DNA from: Rutidosis leptorrhynchoides
Taxonomy: Eukaryota; Streptophyta; Magnoliopsida; Asterales; Asteraceae
Length of the DNA: 64,000 bases
Assembly: GCF_046630445.1 (NCBI RefSeq)
Contig: NC_092336.1
Coordinates: 294,925,501-294,989,500, forward strand
Direction: 5' to 3'
This document shows positions 12,364 through 26,451 of this stretch, in pieces; position 1 is the first letter of the stretch, and each line of letters opens with the position of its first letter. Both the position numbers and the translations under genes were made by a program. The notes under the pieces are model-generated. The model made no database searches and was not told the origin of the DNA. It saw nothing but the letters and a program-made list of their open reading frames with translations.

Positions 12364-12728
12364 TATACGGTTTTATATATACATATTTATTTTATTATTT
12401 ATTTATAACTATATATATATACAGCTTTATTATTTATTATAATATATAAGTTACACTAAAATCCTTAAACAATTAACTTCGTTAGGTCGGTAAGTTTATG
12501 ATCATGATCAACCGTTAAACGAACAACTTAAGTATCCTATGTTTCGTTAGTCACAATTGACCAAGTCAGTTTCCTAACTGTAGTGTTCTAGTTTTTTCAA
12601 AAATGCACATGAACGTTTAGCATATAATTCATGTTTAGGACACAAACACCAAAGTAAAAGTTATAACTTAACTTAACAGTCGTTATCTATCTAACGAAAA
12701 ACATAACGAAAAAATGTAGGTTATTACA
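10678..12728 (-). mobile_element. 5' LTR (2,051 bp) of a non-autonomous LTR element
   Basis: The LTR begins TGTCACGCCCCC next to the PBS and ends GGTTATTACA. Its other LTR is not visible to the left, where later insertions have scrambled the element. It contains a GC-rich block at about 11690-11800 with repeated TGCGCCACAC words, and a (TA)n tract at 12332-12353. This family lacks the GATTCACGAAC pair seen in the other giant LTRs. Confidence 0.7.
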
Positions 12729-13806
12729 CGCACTCTCCGTGGGACAAAATTAATTTACATACTGCCTAGTACTACATTGATGGGGACTGTTGCTTGTAAT
12801 GTGTGCTAGTAGTTAGTTAGTGAGTTTTGTTTGATAAACTTAAAGGTCGATCTATGTACATCATTGGTTTTATCTTGTTTATTTCGGGTTTTCTCTTTTC
12901 GAGTGTTTGATTTTTCAGCTTGTTTGTCAGATTTGTGCTTATCTTTGCTACATGTCTTCAAATTTTCACGTTTTTTATGTTTGGGGTGTTGTGAAATCTC
13001 TTGGTTTATGTTTTTGGTGTCTGGTTTGTTGTATTTTCCTCCCACCCTAAATCCTCTTCTTGTTAGCAATGTTTTCACCATCTTCCAGTTTCTCAGTTTT
13101 CCTTGGTTGGGCTCTATAAATTTGGTCGTCATGGAACACAACTAGGTTATTCCCCTTCATTTCGAGAAGCATGTAGGTTAATATAAGCCATCAAATTCTT
13201 TGTTCACCTTTTTACGATTTCTTACTTTTCAGCCACCGATTGTTTAATCTAGTAGCCTTCACGCCATCAAGTGTGACTTCCAATTGTCAAAGTATTAGGG
13301 ACTCAACTCATTTGGTTCTCTCGATGATCGAGCTTGGTTTTCAGCCATTGATTGTTGGGGTTTGTGCGTATATAGGACAACTTTTGGGTGATTTCTTCTG
13401 ATTCTTATTGTGGCATTCAGAACTTTTTGTTGGTGCGTGCTGCCTGTTTAAGCAGCCTTAGGGGTTGCACATGTTTGGTTGCTTGAGGAGAGGGTGTTAA
13501 AAGGAGGTTAGAGCTTCACGTGTTGTGGTTTGCTGTCTAGGGCCTGTTTGCCGTTTGTTTTCTTTAAGGATCACTCAAGACTCGGGAAAACACAAGATTT
13601 TAGATAGTATTTGATGGTATAAAGGGTAAAGGGGATGGGGGTTTTACTTGGCCGCGCCCTTAGATCGGTTTTAAGGTTTCCTCCCGGGCAGCGATGTGGG
13701 CGGGGTTATTATCGCTGCATCCGCATAATCGAAACGGAAGATGATCGCAATGGGTGGTTTAGTCCCCTCGGATGATCCCAATCGCTGTTTAAAAAAAAGA
13801 AAAGAA
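12729..13806. other. Intergenic; possible 3' part of a poly-A-tailed retroposon
   Basis: The T- and G-rich stretch ends in a GC-richer segment (13640-13790) followed directly by an A-rich tail at 13791-13806, which looks like the 3' end of a LINE- or SINE-like retroposon. No reverse transcriptase domain is visible, and the overlapping ORFs at 12806-13145 on both strands have low-complexity composition. The assignment is a guess from the tail. Confidence 0.3.
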
Positions 13807-14657
13807 TGTATGTTTTGTTTGGTGTTTGTTATAATTTCAATTAGCATAGTCAAGTTTCACTTTTCAAGTAAACTGTACGGTCGATATACTTTAAAATAGA
13901 CATGGTGAAATCTTTCAAGTCGTAACTAATTTAATTTGATATTAAAACCATTAATTCTAATTTATGTGTTTTGGGTGAAAAAAAATCCTTAAACAAACCA
14001 AACTTTATCGTGTCCTTTTACCGTGTAAAATTAAACCCTAATCACAGAAAATTAATAGAGTGGTTGTACTTTTTACTGATTGAAAAATTGTTGAAAAATT
14101 GTATCGAATAAAAAATTGATAGCGAAAAGGCGGGGAAAAGGTCACGAAAAGCTCGATACGGAGTTAAGAAAAAGAGAGAGGGAGAGAATAGGTGTAGGAA
14201 TCGAGGATTCATAGAAAACCTCGCTTCAATGCAAACAGGTCAAACACTTGCAGACATTTTCACTCTTGTTTTGACAAATACATATCTCCAAATTTTACAT
14301 CCTTCCAATTTACTTGTTGCCATTCCCCCATCACCCTTTTCAACCACCCCCACCACCCCCTTGTTCCTCCGGCCAACCTCCGATCAACCACTTCCGGCCA
14401 ACCACATTTTATTTTTAATTTTAATTTTAGTTTTTTGAAGAAACAAGTGGGGTTAACAAGAAAACACAGAATCCCAATGTTCCCCTGTTCTAGTCTCTAC
14501 GTCATTTATCTCTTGTATCTTTTTTCTTAACCCTTTTTCTTGTATTCACATTATTTAAACCCTCATTTCACCTTTATGCTTCCTACTAATTTTGTGAAGT
14601 TGCAACCAACTACTATCTTTTTTGGTCGTAAATTGTTAAAAGTGACCGGAATCAGCA
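13807..14657 (+). promoter_or_regulatory. Upstream and leader region of the SCARECROW-like gene
   Basis: This is single-copy-looking sequence upstream of the gene. It has a GA-rich tract at 14171-14187 and CT-rich stretches from 14460 to 14580, common in plant promoters and leaders. The transcription start cannot be placed. A short upstream ORF of 69 codons lies at 14229-14438 and could sit in the leader if transcription starts before it. Confidence 0.4.
14229..14438 (+). other. Upstream ORF in possible SCR leader
   Basis: This 69-codon ORF begins ATGCAAACAGG and ends about 220 bases before the SCR start. Its Pro/Thr/Leu-rich sequence resembles no family I know. If the transcript begins upstream of 14229 it would act as a uORF that could lower translation of SCR. 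Transcript ends are unknown. Confidence 0.25.
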
Positions 14658-17576
14658 ATGGTGAGGAAACGAGCAGCATCTGATATGGAGCTCCAAACCG
14701 ACACCGAGCCCAACCACCACCGATTACTCCGGCGAACTCCGACGTCGAACCCGCTCGACATTGTCGGTTTCGGCGAATTACCATCGTCATCACAAACTGC
14801 CAATAATCAACCCAAAAATTTCAATTCTTTCGTCACCCTAAATCCAAACAACAATGCTGACCAAATTAATAGTCACCACCACCACCTGCATCATCAATCC
14901 AACTACTCCACTATGACGTCATTATCAACCACCTGCTCAACTAATTATATCGATTCATCATCAAATAACAACAAAAATAATCCCCCTCCGTTATGCGTAT
15001 TCTCCGGCCTTCCTTTATTTCCGCCTGATAAAAACCACTACAATCTGTCAAATATAACGCCGTTACTTAACACTGCTGCAGATACTACCAACACCGTCAA
15101 CATTAGCGGCGCCGTTATGCCTACCGACGACTCCATCACAGCGACCGCATGGATTGATAGCATAATCAAGGACTTACTTCATACTTCAACTGACGTATCA
15201 ATACCTCACCTCATTCATAACGTTAGAGAGATTATACATCCGTGTAACCCTAATTTAGCTACGTTACTTGAATACAGGCTCCGTTCGTTAACAGATCCAC
15301 CTCCAAATTTAGTAGATCGACAGTCAATTCATGATTCGAACGATACTTTTAATAATTCTAGGGTTTCGATTAGAGGTAAAGACGCACTTTCTTCACCGGC
15401 TAACATGTTTCCGATTCCGGTTACTCAAACGGAGTTAAACAATTGGGAAGGAGTGAATAATAATAGTACGGAAAATTACACTAGCGCGTCGGCTTCAACC
15501 GCGCTACAAGAACAGCTACCACCGCCACAACCACCGCATCAGGAATCACCGCCGTCAGGACCACCGGCAGCTGTCGATCAAAACGCGGTGACTGCCTCCG
15601 TACAAGCAGCAACACTGACAATGCGGGAGAAGAAACGAGAAGAAATTCGACAACAAAAACGAGACGAACAAGGTTTACATTTACTTACATTACTATTACA
15701 ATGTGCTGAAGCAGTTTCAGCTGATCATTTCGAAGAAGCGAATAAGATGTTACTCGAGATCTCGGAGCTTTCGACACCGTACGGAACTTCAGCACAACGC
15801 GTTGCAGCGTATTTCTCGGAAGCCATGTCAGCACGGCTAATGAGTTCATGTTTAGGTATATACGCAACTCTCCCGCCAAACGTAGCGGTTCATTCAGGAA
15901 TAAAAAGGATGACGTCCGCTTTTCAAGTGTTTAACGGAATTAGTCCGTTTGTTAAGTTTTCGCATTTTACTGCGAATCAGGCGATACAGGAAGCGTTTGA
16001 GAGGGAAGATAGGGTTCATATAATCGATCTAGATATCATGCAAGGGTTGCAATGGCCTGGACTTTTTCATATATTGGCTTCGAGACCGGGTGGGCCTCCG
16101 TTCGTGCGGTTGACCGGATTGGGGACCTCGTTGGATGCGCTTGAGGCGACCGGTAAACGGTTGTCGGATTTTGCAGATAAACTAGGGCTGCCGTTTGAGT
16201 TTTCAGCTGTTGCTGATAAAGTTGGGAATTTGAATCCGGAGAGATTGAAGGTTAGTAAGAGGGAAGCTGTTGCAGTTCACTGGTTGCAGCATTCTTTATA
16301 TGATGTTACCGGTTCGGACACCAACACGTTATGGTTTCTTCAAAGGTATATAATATGTTAATAATGTGATTCATTATATCAACCAAATTATTACTGTAAT
16401 TATCATCATCATGCTTTACTATCTAAGTTTTTATCCGCTTATTGTTCATCACTGAGGTTTTGGAATTCGGATCAACTTATTTTGTAGCTTATCGGTTTAA
16501 TTTTTTTTTGGCTAACAATCTTATTGGTTTGTGCTCGTGACCTTCATTAAGATGTATGCTAAAGTTGGAACTCATATGCCCTAAAAAAGAGCTTATCGCC
16601 ATAGTAACTATTCAAAGAAGTTGAAAAAACATAAAATAACTTATTATTTTTATGAAAACATGTAAATGCATTTTTATGATGTTGAATTAGTTGTGCCATG
16701 CTAGTGTTTTGTGGTTAATTTGGGGTCAATGATTTTTTAATTAGTTAGAGTTTATAAATATTAACTGACAGTTTATAAGGTTTACATTTGGGATTTGGTT
16801 ACTTTGCAATGACTTACAAATCTGTTTATATATTAATGGTTAATCATCTCCATTCATAAAAATTTAAGTTGACTGTTTGTGCCTCAGATGGGCTCCAAAA
16901 GTGTACTTTTAATCCTGCTTGCTGGATCCATATTAGTTTTTTTTTTTTTTTTTTTTTATGTTGTGGAGATAATTGTGTCATACTAGTGCTAATGGGTTGT
17001 TTTCGATCAGTTTGCCGCAACTTAAGAGTTTACTTAGCTTCCATAAGGTGTACATTTGGCTATTTTCCGTTTGAGTAGGTGGTAGCGAGTTACATTGAAT
17101 TATTAGTATCTTTCTTTTTTGGTCTGATAAACCTTGACAAATGGTGTCTCAGGTTGGCCCCAAAAGTGGTGACAGTTGTAGAACAGGACTTGAGCCATGC
17201 GGGATCATTCTTGGGACGTTTTGTAGAAGCAATTCACTACTACTCAGCATTGTTTGACTCATTAGGATCGAGCTATGGTGAAGAGAGCGAAGAGAGACAC
17301 ATGGTGGAACAACAGCTGCTATCAAAGGAAATACGGAACGTATTGGCAATTGGGGGGCCGTCAAGGAGTGGGGAACAAAAGTTTAACAATTGGAGGGAGA
17401 AATTGGAACAATGTGGGTTCAAGGGTATATCTTTAGCAGGAAATGCAGCTGCACAAGCAACACTTTTACTTGGGATGTTTCCTTCAAATGGGTACACTCT
17501 AGTGGAGGATAAAGGTACTCTTAAACTTGGATGGAAAGATCTTTGTTTGCTTACTGCGTCTGCTTGGAGACCTTAG
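14658..17576 (+). CDS. SCR: SCARECROW-like GRAS transcription regulator (exons 14658-16345 and 17153-17576)
   Basis: The spliced product is 703 residues. The donor AAAG/GTATAT follows 16345 and the acceptor CTCAG/GTTGG precedes 17153, joining codon 563 as Arg in the well-known LQR-LAPKVV context. The N-terminus starts [11 protein letters not shown] as in plant SCR proteins. A variable region follows with a His run near residue 73 and a Pro-rich run near 288. The GRAS domain begins near 339 ([17 protein letters not shown]) and has VHIID at 453-457. LHRII and PFYRE parts follow, with [13 protein letters not shown] near 585, and a SAW end ([13 protein letters not shown], closing WRP at 701-703). 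In Arabidopsis (653 aa) SCR works in the nucleus with SHORT-ROOT to specify endodermis and the quiescent centre and is needed for radial patterning. The start codon has G at -3 and +4. No frame damage was seen, so this is the one gene in the window that looks functional. Confidence 0.95.
16346..17152 (+). other. SCR intron (807 bp)
   Basis: GT-AG intron splitting codon 563. Its 3' half is a decayed tandem duplication that includes a second acceptor-like site at 16886-16887. A poly-T run lies at about 16937-16957. Confidence 0.9.
16691..17170 (+). repeat. Decayed tandem duplication across intron end and exon 2 start
   Basis: The segment 16691-16905 resembles 16973-17170: TTGTGCCATGCTAGTG versus TTGTGTCATACTAGTG at the left, and GTGCCTCAGATGGGCTCCAA versus GTGTCTCAGGTTGGCCCCAA at the right. 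Offsets of 282 and 265 bases show indels between the copies. The upstream copy leaves a ghost acceptor and first codons of exon 2 within the intron. Confidence 0.75.
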
Positions 17577-18619
17577 TAAGACGTGTAGATCATGGGTCAT
17601 GTACTCTGGCTTAGCTTGTTTAAATGGATCGATAGTCTATTAAGTGATCCAAGAATCTACTTCTCATTGTTACGATGAGAAGGAAAACAGAAAAGCAAAG
17701 ATTGATCGTTTGGAGAATTCAACAGTTTTGAAGGATGTAATGAACAATGTTCTTAGTCGACTTATGTTCGTATCTATTGTTATTTTTGGTTACTACAATA
17801 ACGTGTAACTTTGCTTGTTTCTTTATATTGCAAAGGATATTATATAATCTAATGAGCCATTCATTTGGAGGATTTTAATTATTCCATCAGGATATATTTG
17901 ATGAAAGCAAATATATGGCTTAATTGCGTAGTGTCATATATAGGTGGTGATATCAAAAGAAGGTTTAATGAACGTACGTCTCAACTGTAAATTTGAACCC
18001 CCACCCAGAACACGTTTTGCCTCAATCGCTAACTAAAATGATTTTTAAGAAGGTAGTGTTTACTAATGATCGAGGGTCCTATCTCATGGATCAATGAGGT
18101 AGGCTAACGCTAGGGGAAAAGATACGTTAACTATTACTCGGTATTAAGTCTTTAGTTATGGGATGTAGCATTTTTGATTTTAAATATTTAGAGCGACGAA
18201 CTAAGTTAGCTAAATGTGGGCAAAAAGCCATAATACAAGGTTTAAACGATGACTAAAAGAGAAAAAAGGTCAATAATACAAGGTAGTGAAATTACATTAA
18301 TAAAGTTGGAAACAACAATGGGCTGGCTACACTTGGATAATATCGTTGGCTTGTGGGACAAAACTTTCAACTTCAAACATTGCTTGGCAACAATGGCCTG
18401 ACTTCTCTACAATGTATCAACAATGGCAGGAGGATAGCAAACAAATTAAGATCATATGTAAACTTCAATGTTTGACACGTAAACTTTGCCTTAATTTGCT
18501 CATGATTATTATGCAAATCCTTAACAATTATAATGGAGTATATCTATTACAGTACTGACCAGTGTTCTTGCATGGAATCGTTAAAACAGCGCGTAAGCAT
18601 TAAGCCATTAAAGGCAACG
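17577..18619. other. SCR 3' flank and intergenic sequence
   Basis: The 3' untranslated region of SCR probably occupies the first 250-300 bases, but no decisive poly-A signal stands out. The remainder shows no gene. The 70-codon ORF at 18346-18558 has no recognisable features. Confidence 0.4.
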
Positions 18620-19541
18620 TGAAACGACCCGACCCAATCCATAGGGACGAATACAATAACATATGATTACATCGCGAGGCATTTGACCTCTATATGATAC
18701 GTTTTATAAACATTGCATTCTTTTGAAAAGATATACCATAAATGAATATTTAAAATTCAATGTTTTCGACATCTGATGATTTCTACATATAGACAATCAC
18801 CGTAAATAACAATTTACAAGAATACTTCCGTTGACAATGCAGTCAAAATAAATACACGGTGATGATTTTGTGAATGCAATGCTTCCTCGAATAAAACATG
18901 TATGACTCCATGCACATGGTTTCTCTAACATATATTCAAACAGCGGAAGACTTCTAGGAACCTGAGAATAAACATGCTTTAAACGTCAACATAAAGTTGG
19001 TGAGATATAGGTTTAATGCTAGCAGCGTTATAAATATAGACCACAAGATTTCATATACATAAACGTTTTAATAAAAATATTCTAAGTTGTTGAGCACTTG
19101 ATAACCATACTTAACATTTAATCAACGTCGCATATTCCCTTTATTATGAAATCTTACTACACCGTACCAAGTGTAGTCACCGAAACGAAGTACTGTGCAA
19201 CCGTTGAATACTGGTCGTCCAGTCCGGTTGGGGTTGTCAGGCCCGATAGATCTATCAACATGATTCGCGTTTACAATACCTCATGTAAATAGTAGTTACC
19301 AAGTTACAGGGAAGTATGCCAGTGGTACAACTCAACGTAGAATATATATTTTTAATCACTTGTGTCCATAACGTAAATCATAAAATGCATGTATTCTCAT
19401 CCCGAAATATTTAGAGTTTAAAAGTGGGACTATATACTCACTTTTGCCTTGAAGGTATTTAACTCGACTTGGTCTCCGATAGATATCACAACCTAACCAT
19501 ATATATAATATATCAACATATTTTCTTTTCAAGTAATCGTT

Positions 19542-19635
<94 letters not shown>

Positions 19636-21578
19636 TTATAATACTTTTAATATTTTCTTAGTCCGTAGTTAGCAGTCCGATGTTAGTGGTCCACAATTAG
19701 TTGCTCAATAAAATAACTAAAGACCCCATCGTATTCGTATTGATCAGAATTAATCTCGACCCATGGTACCATGTTGTCAAATGACGTGTTGCGTACATAA
19801 AGTACCGTGTTGTCAAATGACGTGTTGCGTACAATCATGAGGTCTTATGATTAATCTTCTCGTGTTGTTTACGGGTGGTCCTGAAATATATAAAATCAAA
19901 TCATAAGTAATTATATATAAAATATCATATTAATTAGAAAAGATATGATTAATTTATTTTATCTCCAAATATTTTCGTAACTAAACTAGCTTCGGATACC
20001 CAATCTTGTTTTAGTCGTAGTTTCTTCATTACAACTCCGTTTTTGTTGGTTAAACTTGCCACTTCCTTGGATCGAGTCAAATTTTAAGAATATGAACTGA
20101 AAATACCTTAGTTTGTATTCGAAATCACAGGTTATAGGTCAAACTTTGGTAAAACTTATGAAAGTGATCATTTTCCATCATAAAAACAACATTTAATGAT
20201 CATTTTTCTAAAAATACTCACACTTTGAGTTAAACCATGAAATTTTTATGTGTTAACATATTCATAAGAAATATCATTTTTCCAGAACATGAATTTCCAA
20301 TTCAAAGTTCAAGATGGTTTTTAATTATCCAACCCAAAACAGCCCCCGGTTGCACTCCGACGACGTAGATTCAGTTTTTAAGGTGTTCTTTGTAAAACCA
20401 AGTTATATCTTGTTAAGTTAGCATATCATTATGATATATTACAGGTCTTGAAGTGTTTTAAAAGTTAAGTTAGAAGGATCTATTTAGTTTGCAAACAAGT
20501 TTGAAATCATTCAAACTATGTTCTTGTTGTTAAAATTTTACAACATAAAATAAGATAGCTATATAATTATGAATCGAACAAGATTATGAACAAGGTTACT
20601 ACCTCAAGTTACTTGGACAAAGTTACTGTAAGAGATAAGAAAAAATCTTAGAATCAAAGAGTGGTGGAGTTAGATCAAAAGGTTGAAAGTATACTTCTTC
20701 AAATGGGTGATTATTTTGATATGTTCTTGAAAGAGTTTCCTTATGGTGTTTAAGGCTTGTAATTGAAGCTAAATGATGGGGAAAATGCTTGGAGATGATC
20801 AAGTATGAAGTTAGGAGTATTTTAAGAGAGAAATAAGGGTGTAGGTATGAGAAAATGGAGTGAAGAAATGGTGTTCATTCATAAAAACGTTTTTAGTTTA
20901 TAAAGAAAGAAAAAGATTCCTAATTTTGTTTTCTTACTAATAATTCATGCTACTTGACAAATTCTAGTTACCTCATATCTAGGGCAGTAATAATGTTGAT
21001 TAGGATGTTGATTTGATGTGTATATACCAATAGTAAATACATATAGAAGCTGGGTATGATACGGGTACATATACCCTAGATATACGTATAGAAATCTTGA
21101 GGAAACGGAATGAGAATTCAAATATAGCTATCTTTTGTGAAAATAATTATATTGTTTTATGTATTTAAGTCCTTAAAAAGTGATTAAATACATTATATAT
21201 ATGATACATGTATAAGCATTATAGGTTATAAGTATATATATCAAAGAATATTACGTATAGTTATCATTTTGAAAACTTAAGTTAGTAGTTTCAAAATATA
21301 CTTATAACTCATTGTCATTAGTACACAATGAGATGTTAAACCATCCTTAGATCATGTTAAATATATATAAATACATATATATACACAAACGTATATTTAT
21401 CGTATGTTATATAGTTCGTGATATCATCGGTCAAATTGGACGGTCAAACGTTGTGTAAAACTCTTTTCAAAAACACAAGTCTCAACAATTTGGATTGCTT
21501 ATCATGTTGGTAAGGTTTAATTTATGTAAATATTAATCTCATAAGTATAAAACGATTGGAAAAATCCGGGTCGTTACA
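18620..21578 (-). mobile_element. Solo giant LTR (2,959 bp), TSD CAACG
   Basis: It starts TGAAACGACCCG and ends CCGGGTCGTTACA, with exact duplications CAACG at 18615-18619 and 21579-21583. No PBS or polypurine tract lies alongside. It shares internal blocks with the LTRs at 6275-9712 and 60080-63618, including the phrase AACCCAAAACAGCC near 20333. The ends form an inverted motif (CGACCCG at the left, CGGGTCG at the right). Confidence 0.88.
19542..19634. repeat. Compound (CA)n-(TA)n microsatellite
   Basis: About 13 CA units run directly into about 33 TA units, inside the solo LTR. It yields spurious Tyr/Ile and His/Thr ORFs. Confidence 0.95.
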
Positions 21579-21583
21579 CAACG

Positions 21584-22803
21584 TATTGTGTTTCAATGCG
21601 ATATGGGTTCGCTTTCCTTGCTTGTTTCTTGCACATAAATCTGAACCACTGTCATATATGCTTGTAAAGTGAGATCTATGACCTAAAAGACGTAATTCGT
21701 GTTCTAACACAAAGTTTACGATTCTAGTGCAGTCATAAAAATTGATTCACTTAAGTAACATGAAGACGTACAATGCATGTGCATCATGAGCAATTGCACA
21801 TGGCTCATTTTCATTTGGGGCTCAAAATAATAATCCCAAGCTCTATTTTGTCATTTTTGTTTCGAATCAAAATGTTTTGTTTCTATCAGTTACTTTTCTA
21901 AGGGTTACTATACTGTAAGTCTTCGAACATAGACAATATAGATAACCGTCTATGGCTCAAAAATTGAGAAAAGCCCAAATTTTGAATATGTAAATTTTTT
22001 TTCTCAATATATTTAATTAAATCAAATAAAAAATTGTCAATTAAAGTTAAAATACCTTGTTTTAAATAGTTAAAATACAATGTAAGTAAGTAAATAGGTA
22101 AATTGGAGTATTATTTTTTTATGCGTAGTAAAAAAATTTAACGTTTATGTGAACCTATTTTTATTTTCGTCTAGGGCCTTAGAAATGTTGAGACGGCCCT
22201 GAGTCTGTAAGGGTGCTCGACTCGCTTAAAATACAAAGAGATTGATCTCGAGCTCGAATTCGATTCGTTATGAGTCTAACATTATGCAAGCTCGATCTCG
22301 GCTCATCGTTTATATTATAATAATACTTATTATTATCCTCATATAATTAATATTATCGTAAAAATAATAATTAGTGTGTATACGTGAAAGAGTTAATTTA
22401 AGCTCACGGGCTTACTCGAATTCGATATAAAAAGTTCAAACTCGTTAAAATTCGGACTTGAATTAAAGGTTAACTTTTATAAGGGCAATTTTTTTATATT
22501 TCCAACATTAACTTCTAAATTAATGAGACGGTAATATCACACAAGGTGAACAAACTAATCTTCTATAAGTTCTATTAAAATGCTAAAATGATGATGTAAT
22601 AATTACCATTTTCTCTTTTATAAAAAAAAATCGAAAAGAAAAAATAAAAATTATGAGGGCATGTAGGTAATATCATAAATAGAATTATTTTTACAATTTA
22701 ATTAAATCTACTTAATGATATCATAAATAATAATTATCTAATAATTGTAATTTTACTTTTAAAAATTTATCAAGAACCATTTGTTATTACTAATAATTAT
22801 TAT

Positions 22804-22851
<48 letters not shown>

Positions 22852-23356
22852 TAATTATTATTAAAAGTATAAATACTCAATTTTTATAAAAACTGTATTA
22901 TTATTTATTATTATTATAATTATAATTATAGTTATTATATTATTATTATTCAAATATGAGTGCTTTTTGCGAGATTAATTACGTTACATATGTATGCGAA
23001 ATAAATGTCTCAATAAAAGGTTGTAATGTAGGCTTTATTACAAAGTTAAGTACATCAAGGTAATTCATTTATTCTGACCAAGTTAAGTAAATCAATATAT
23101 TTGTAAAAACAACGACAAGTTTCTTAGTCGGATTCGTTGTTTCACGGGTCATTAAACTAAATGACTTTAACATTTACATTCTACTAATACCTAAAACATA
23201 ATATTAAATACCTAAAACATAATATTAAACCGTTTCGTTTAAACAAACCCGTTATTTCACGGGTCATTTCACTAGTTAATCATATTTGCATAATACCATT
23301 ATCAATAACACATGTAGCTCATTCAAAATTTTAAAATATTACGGAGTATATTATAC
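21584..23356. other. AT-rich intergenic sequence with no recognised gene
   Basis: The region contains a (TA)n tract at 22807-22849, ATT-rich runs, and a stretch of CTCGA words around 22210-22310 of the kind found in decayed plant transposons. ORFs on both strands are short and featureless. CACGGGTCATT-type words recur at 23142 and 23262. Confidence 0.4.
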
Positions 23357-23615
23357 ACATACTAATAGCAAGTGTCTTTTTTTTGGCTTCCCATTGCTCC
23401 ACTTGACACCCCTCCTTTCACAAAGGCTTACTATTCACCATTTACACGCACCACTTTTCACATAGTTTGGCAAATTTAAAAAAAAAAAAAAACATACTAA
23501 TAGCAAGTGTCTTTTTTTGGCTTCCCATTGCTCACCCCTCCTCTCACAAAGGCTTACTATTCACCATTTACACACACCACTTTTCACATAGTTTGAAAAA
23601 AAAAAAAAAAAAGTC
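23357..23615 (+). repeat. Tandem dimer, about 135-bp unit with A-rich ends
   Basis: Two near-identical units (23357-23491 and 23492-23615) begin ACATACTAATAGCAAGTGTC and each ends in a run of 14-18 A residues. The tail and dimeric form suggest SINE-like retroposition, but no clear A and B box pair is visible. It could equally be a simple tandem duplication. Confidence 0.7.
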
Positions 23616-25530
<1,915 letters not shown>

Positions 25531-25559
25531 CGGGTCCAGCCCGCGCGATGCGGCGGGGG

Positions 25560-25960
25560 CTCTTGGTCCGATTTGAACGTAGTTAGTTTCGTTTTGTTGA
25601 TAAAAGTATTTCAAGTCCAATGGTGCTGTCGTAAAAATTTAACTCACGACGAGCAGGAAGATACGGGTTGTCGTTGTGTTTAGCGTTTTTTAAAAAGTGT
25701 CCGTTTCGAACGAACTTTTTTCGTTTTGTTCATAAAATTATTTTGAGAATGACGCTGCTGTCGAAAAAATTTATCTCGCGGCGAGCGGGAAGATACGGGC
25801 TGTCGTTGTGTTTAACGTTTTTTAAAAAGTGTTCGTTTTGAACGTACTTAGTTTCTTTTTGTTCGTAGAATTATTTCGGGTTTAACGGTATGGTCGGTGA
25901 AATTTAATTCGGGTCGAGGAGGAAGATACGGGCTGTCGAAGTCCATGGGTGGAGTTTGTA
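25560..25960. repeat. Tandem repeat, about 133-bp unit, three copies
   Basis: The phrase GGAAGATACGGG recurs at 25656, 25788 and 25921, and GAACGWA-type phrases recur with the same spacing. It directly adjoins the left GC hairpin, as subterminal repeats do in many Helitrons. A second, 43-base duplication (TTTTGTATTGAGGATACGAC) lies at 26079-26160. Confidence 0.75.
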
Positions 25961-26217
25961 TTTTAATTTAGGAAAATGACGGTTTACACCCCTGGAGCTT
26001 GAGGTATTTTTTGTAAGCTGTTTATAGCTTAGGGGGGATAAATGAAAATTCGAGTGTGAAAAGGGACAGTCGCTGTTGTCGTTTTTGTATTGAGGATACG
26101 ACCAAGGGCACGGTATTTAGTTTTTGTATTGAGGATACGACCAAGTAGGGCACGGTAGTTAGTATGTAAAGGATTTAATACTTTGTTATTGTGTTTAATT
26201 GCTACAACATATTGCAG

Positions 26218-26451
26218 TCGGAACTGATGGCCTTAATGGTATGCATTTTGTTCTACAATAGCCTTTTTTCTTATTTTGATGAATTATTTTTACTAATTGA
26301 TTGATTAATGGCACACTTATCGTTATATATGCGATCACAGATGAGTGGTGATCCTGGTGTATCTACATTTCCTAAGGATGACAACATATTTTTTTGGAGA
26401 GGAACAATATCAAGAAGCAAAGATATAGTCTTTGAAGGCACTCAATTATAG
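26218..26451 (+). pseudogene. E2 ubiquitin-conjugating enzyme fragment (UBC19/20-like)
   Basis: Two exon pieces are visible. The first (26218-26238) reads SELMALM and ends at a GT donor. After an intron of 102 bases ending CACAG, the second (26341-26451) reads MSGDPGVSTFPKDDNIFFW and then RGTISRSKDIVFEGT. This matches the N-terminal half of the UBC19/UBC20 (UBE2C) family, where the text is SELM then GDPGISAFPEEDNIF then GTITGSKDTVFEGTEYRL. The frame is lost just after EGT by a one-base shift, and the active-site Cys region, which lies further on, is absent. Introns are retained, so the piece was copied as DNA, not from mRNA. It is a non-functional fragment inside the Helitron-like region. Confidence 0.8.

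Noticed and set aside
12806-13145. Overlapping ORFs on both strands (111 and 104 aa)
   Set aside because: Lys/Asn-rich on one strand and Phe/Leu/Ser-rich on the other, no domain, no gene context. They are typical shadows of T/G-rich DNA.
22210-22310. CTCGA-rich stretch as a transposon terminus
   Set aside because: No terminal inverted repeats or target duplication could be found around it.
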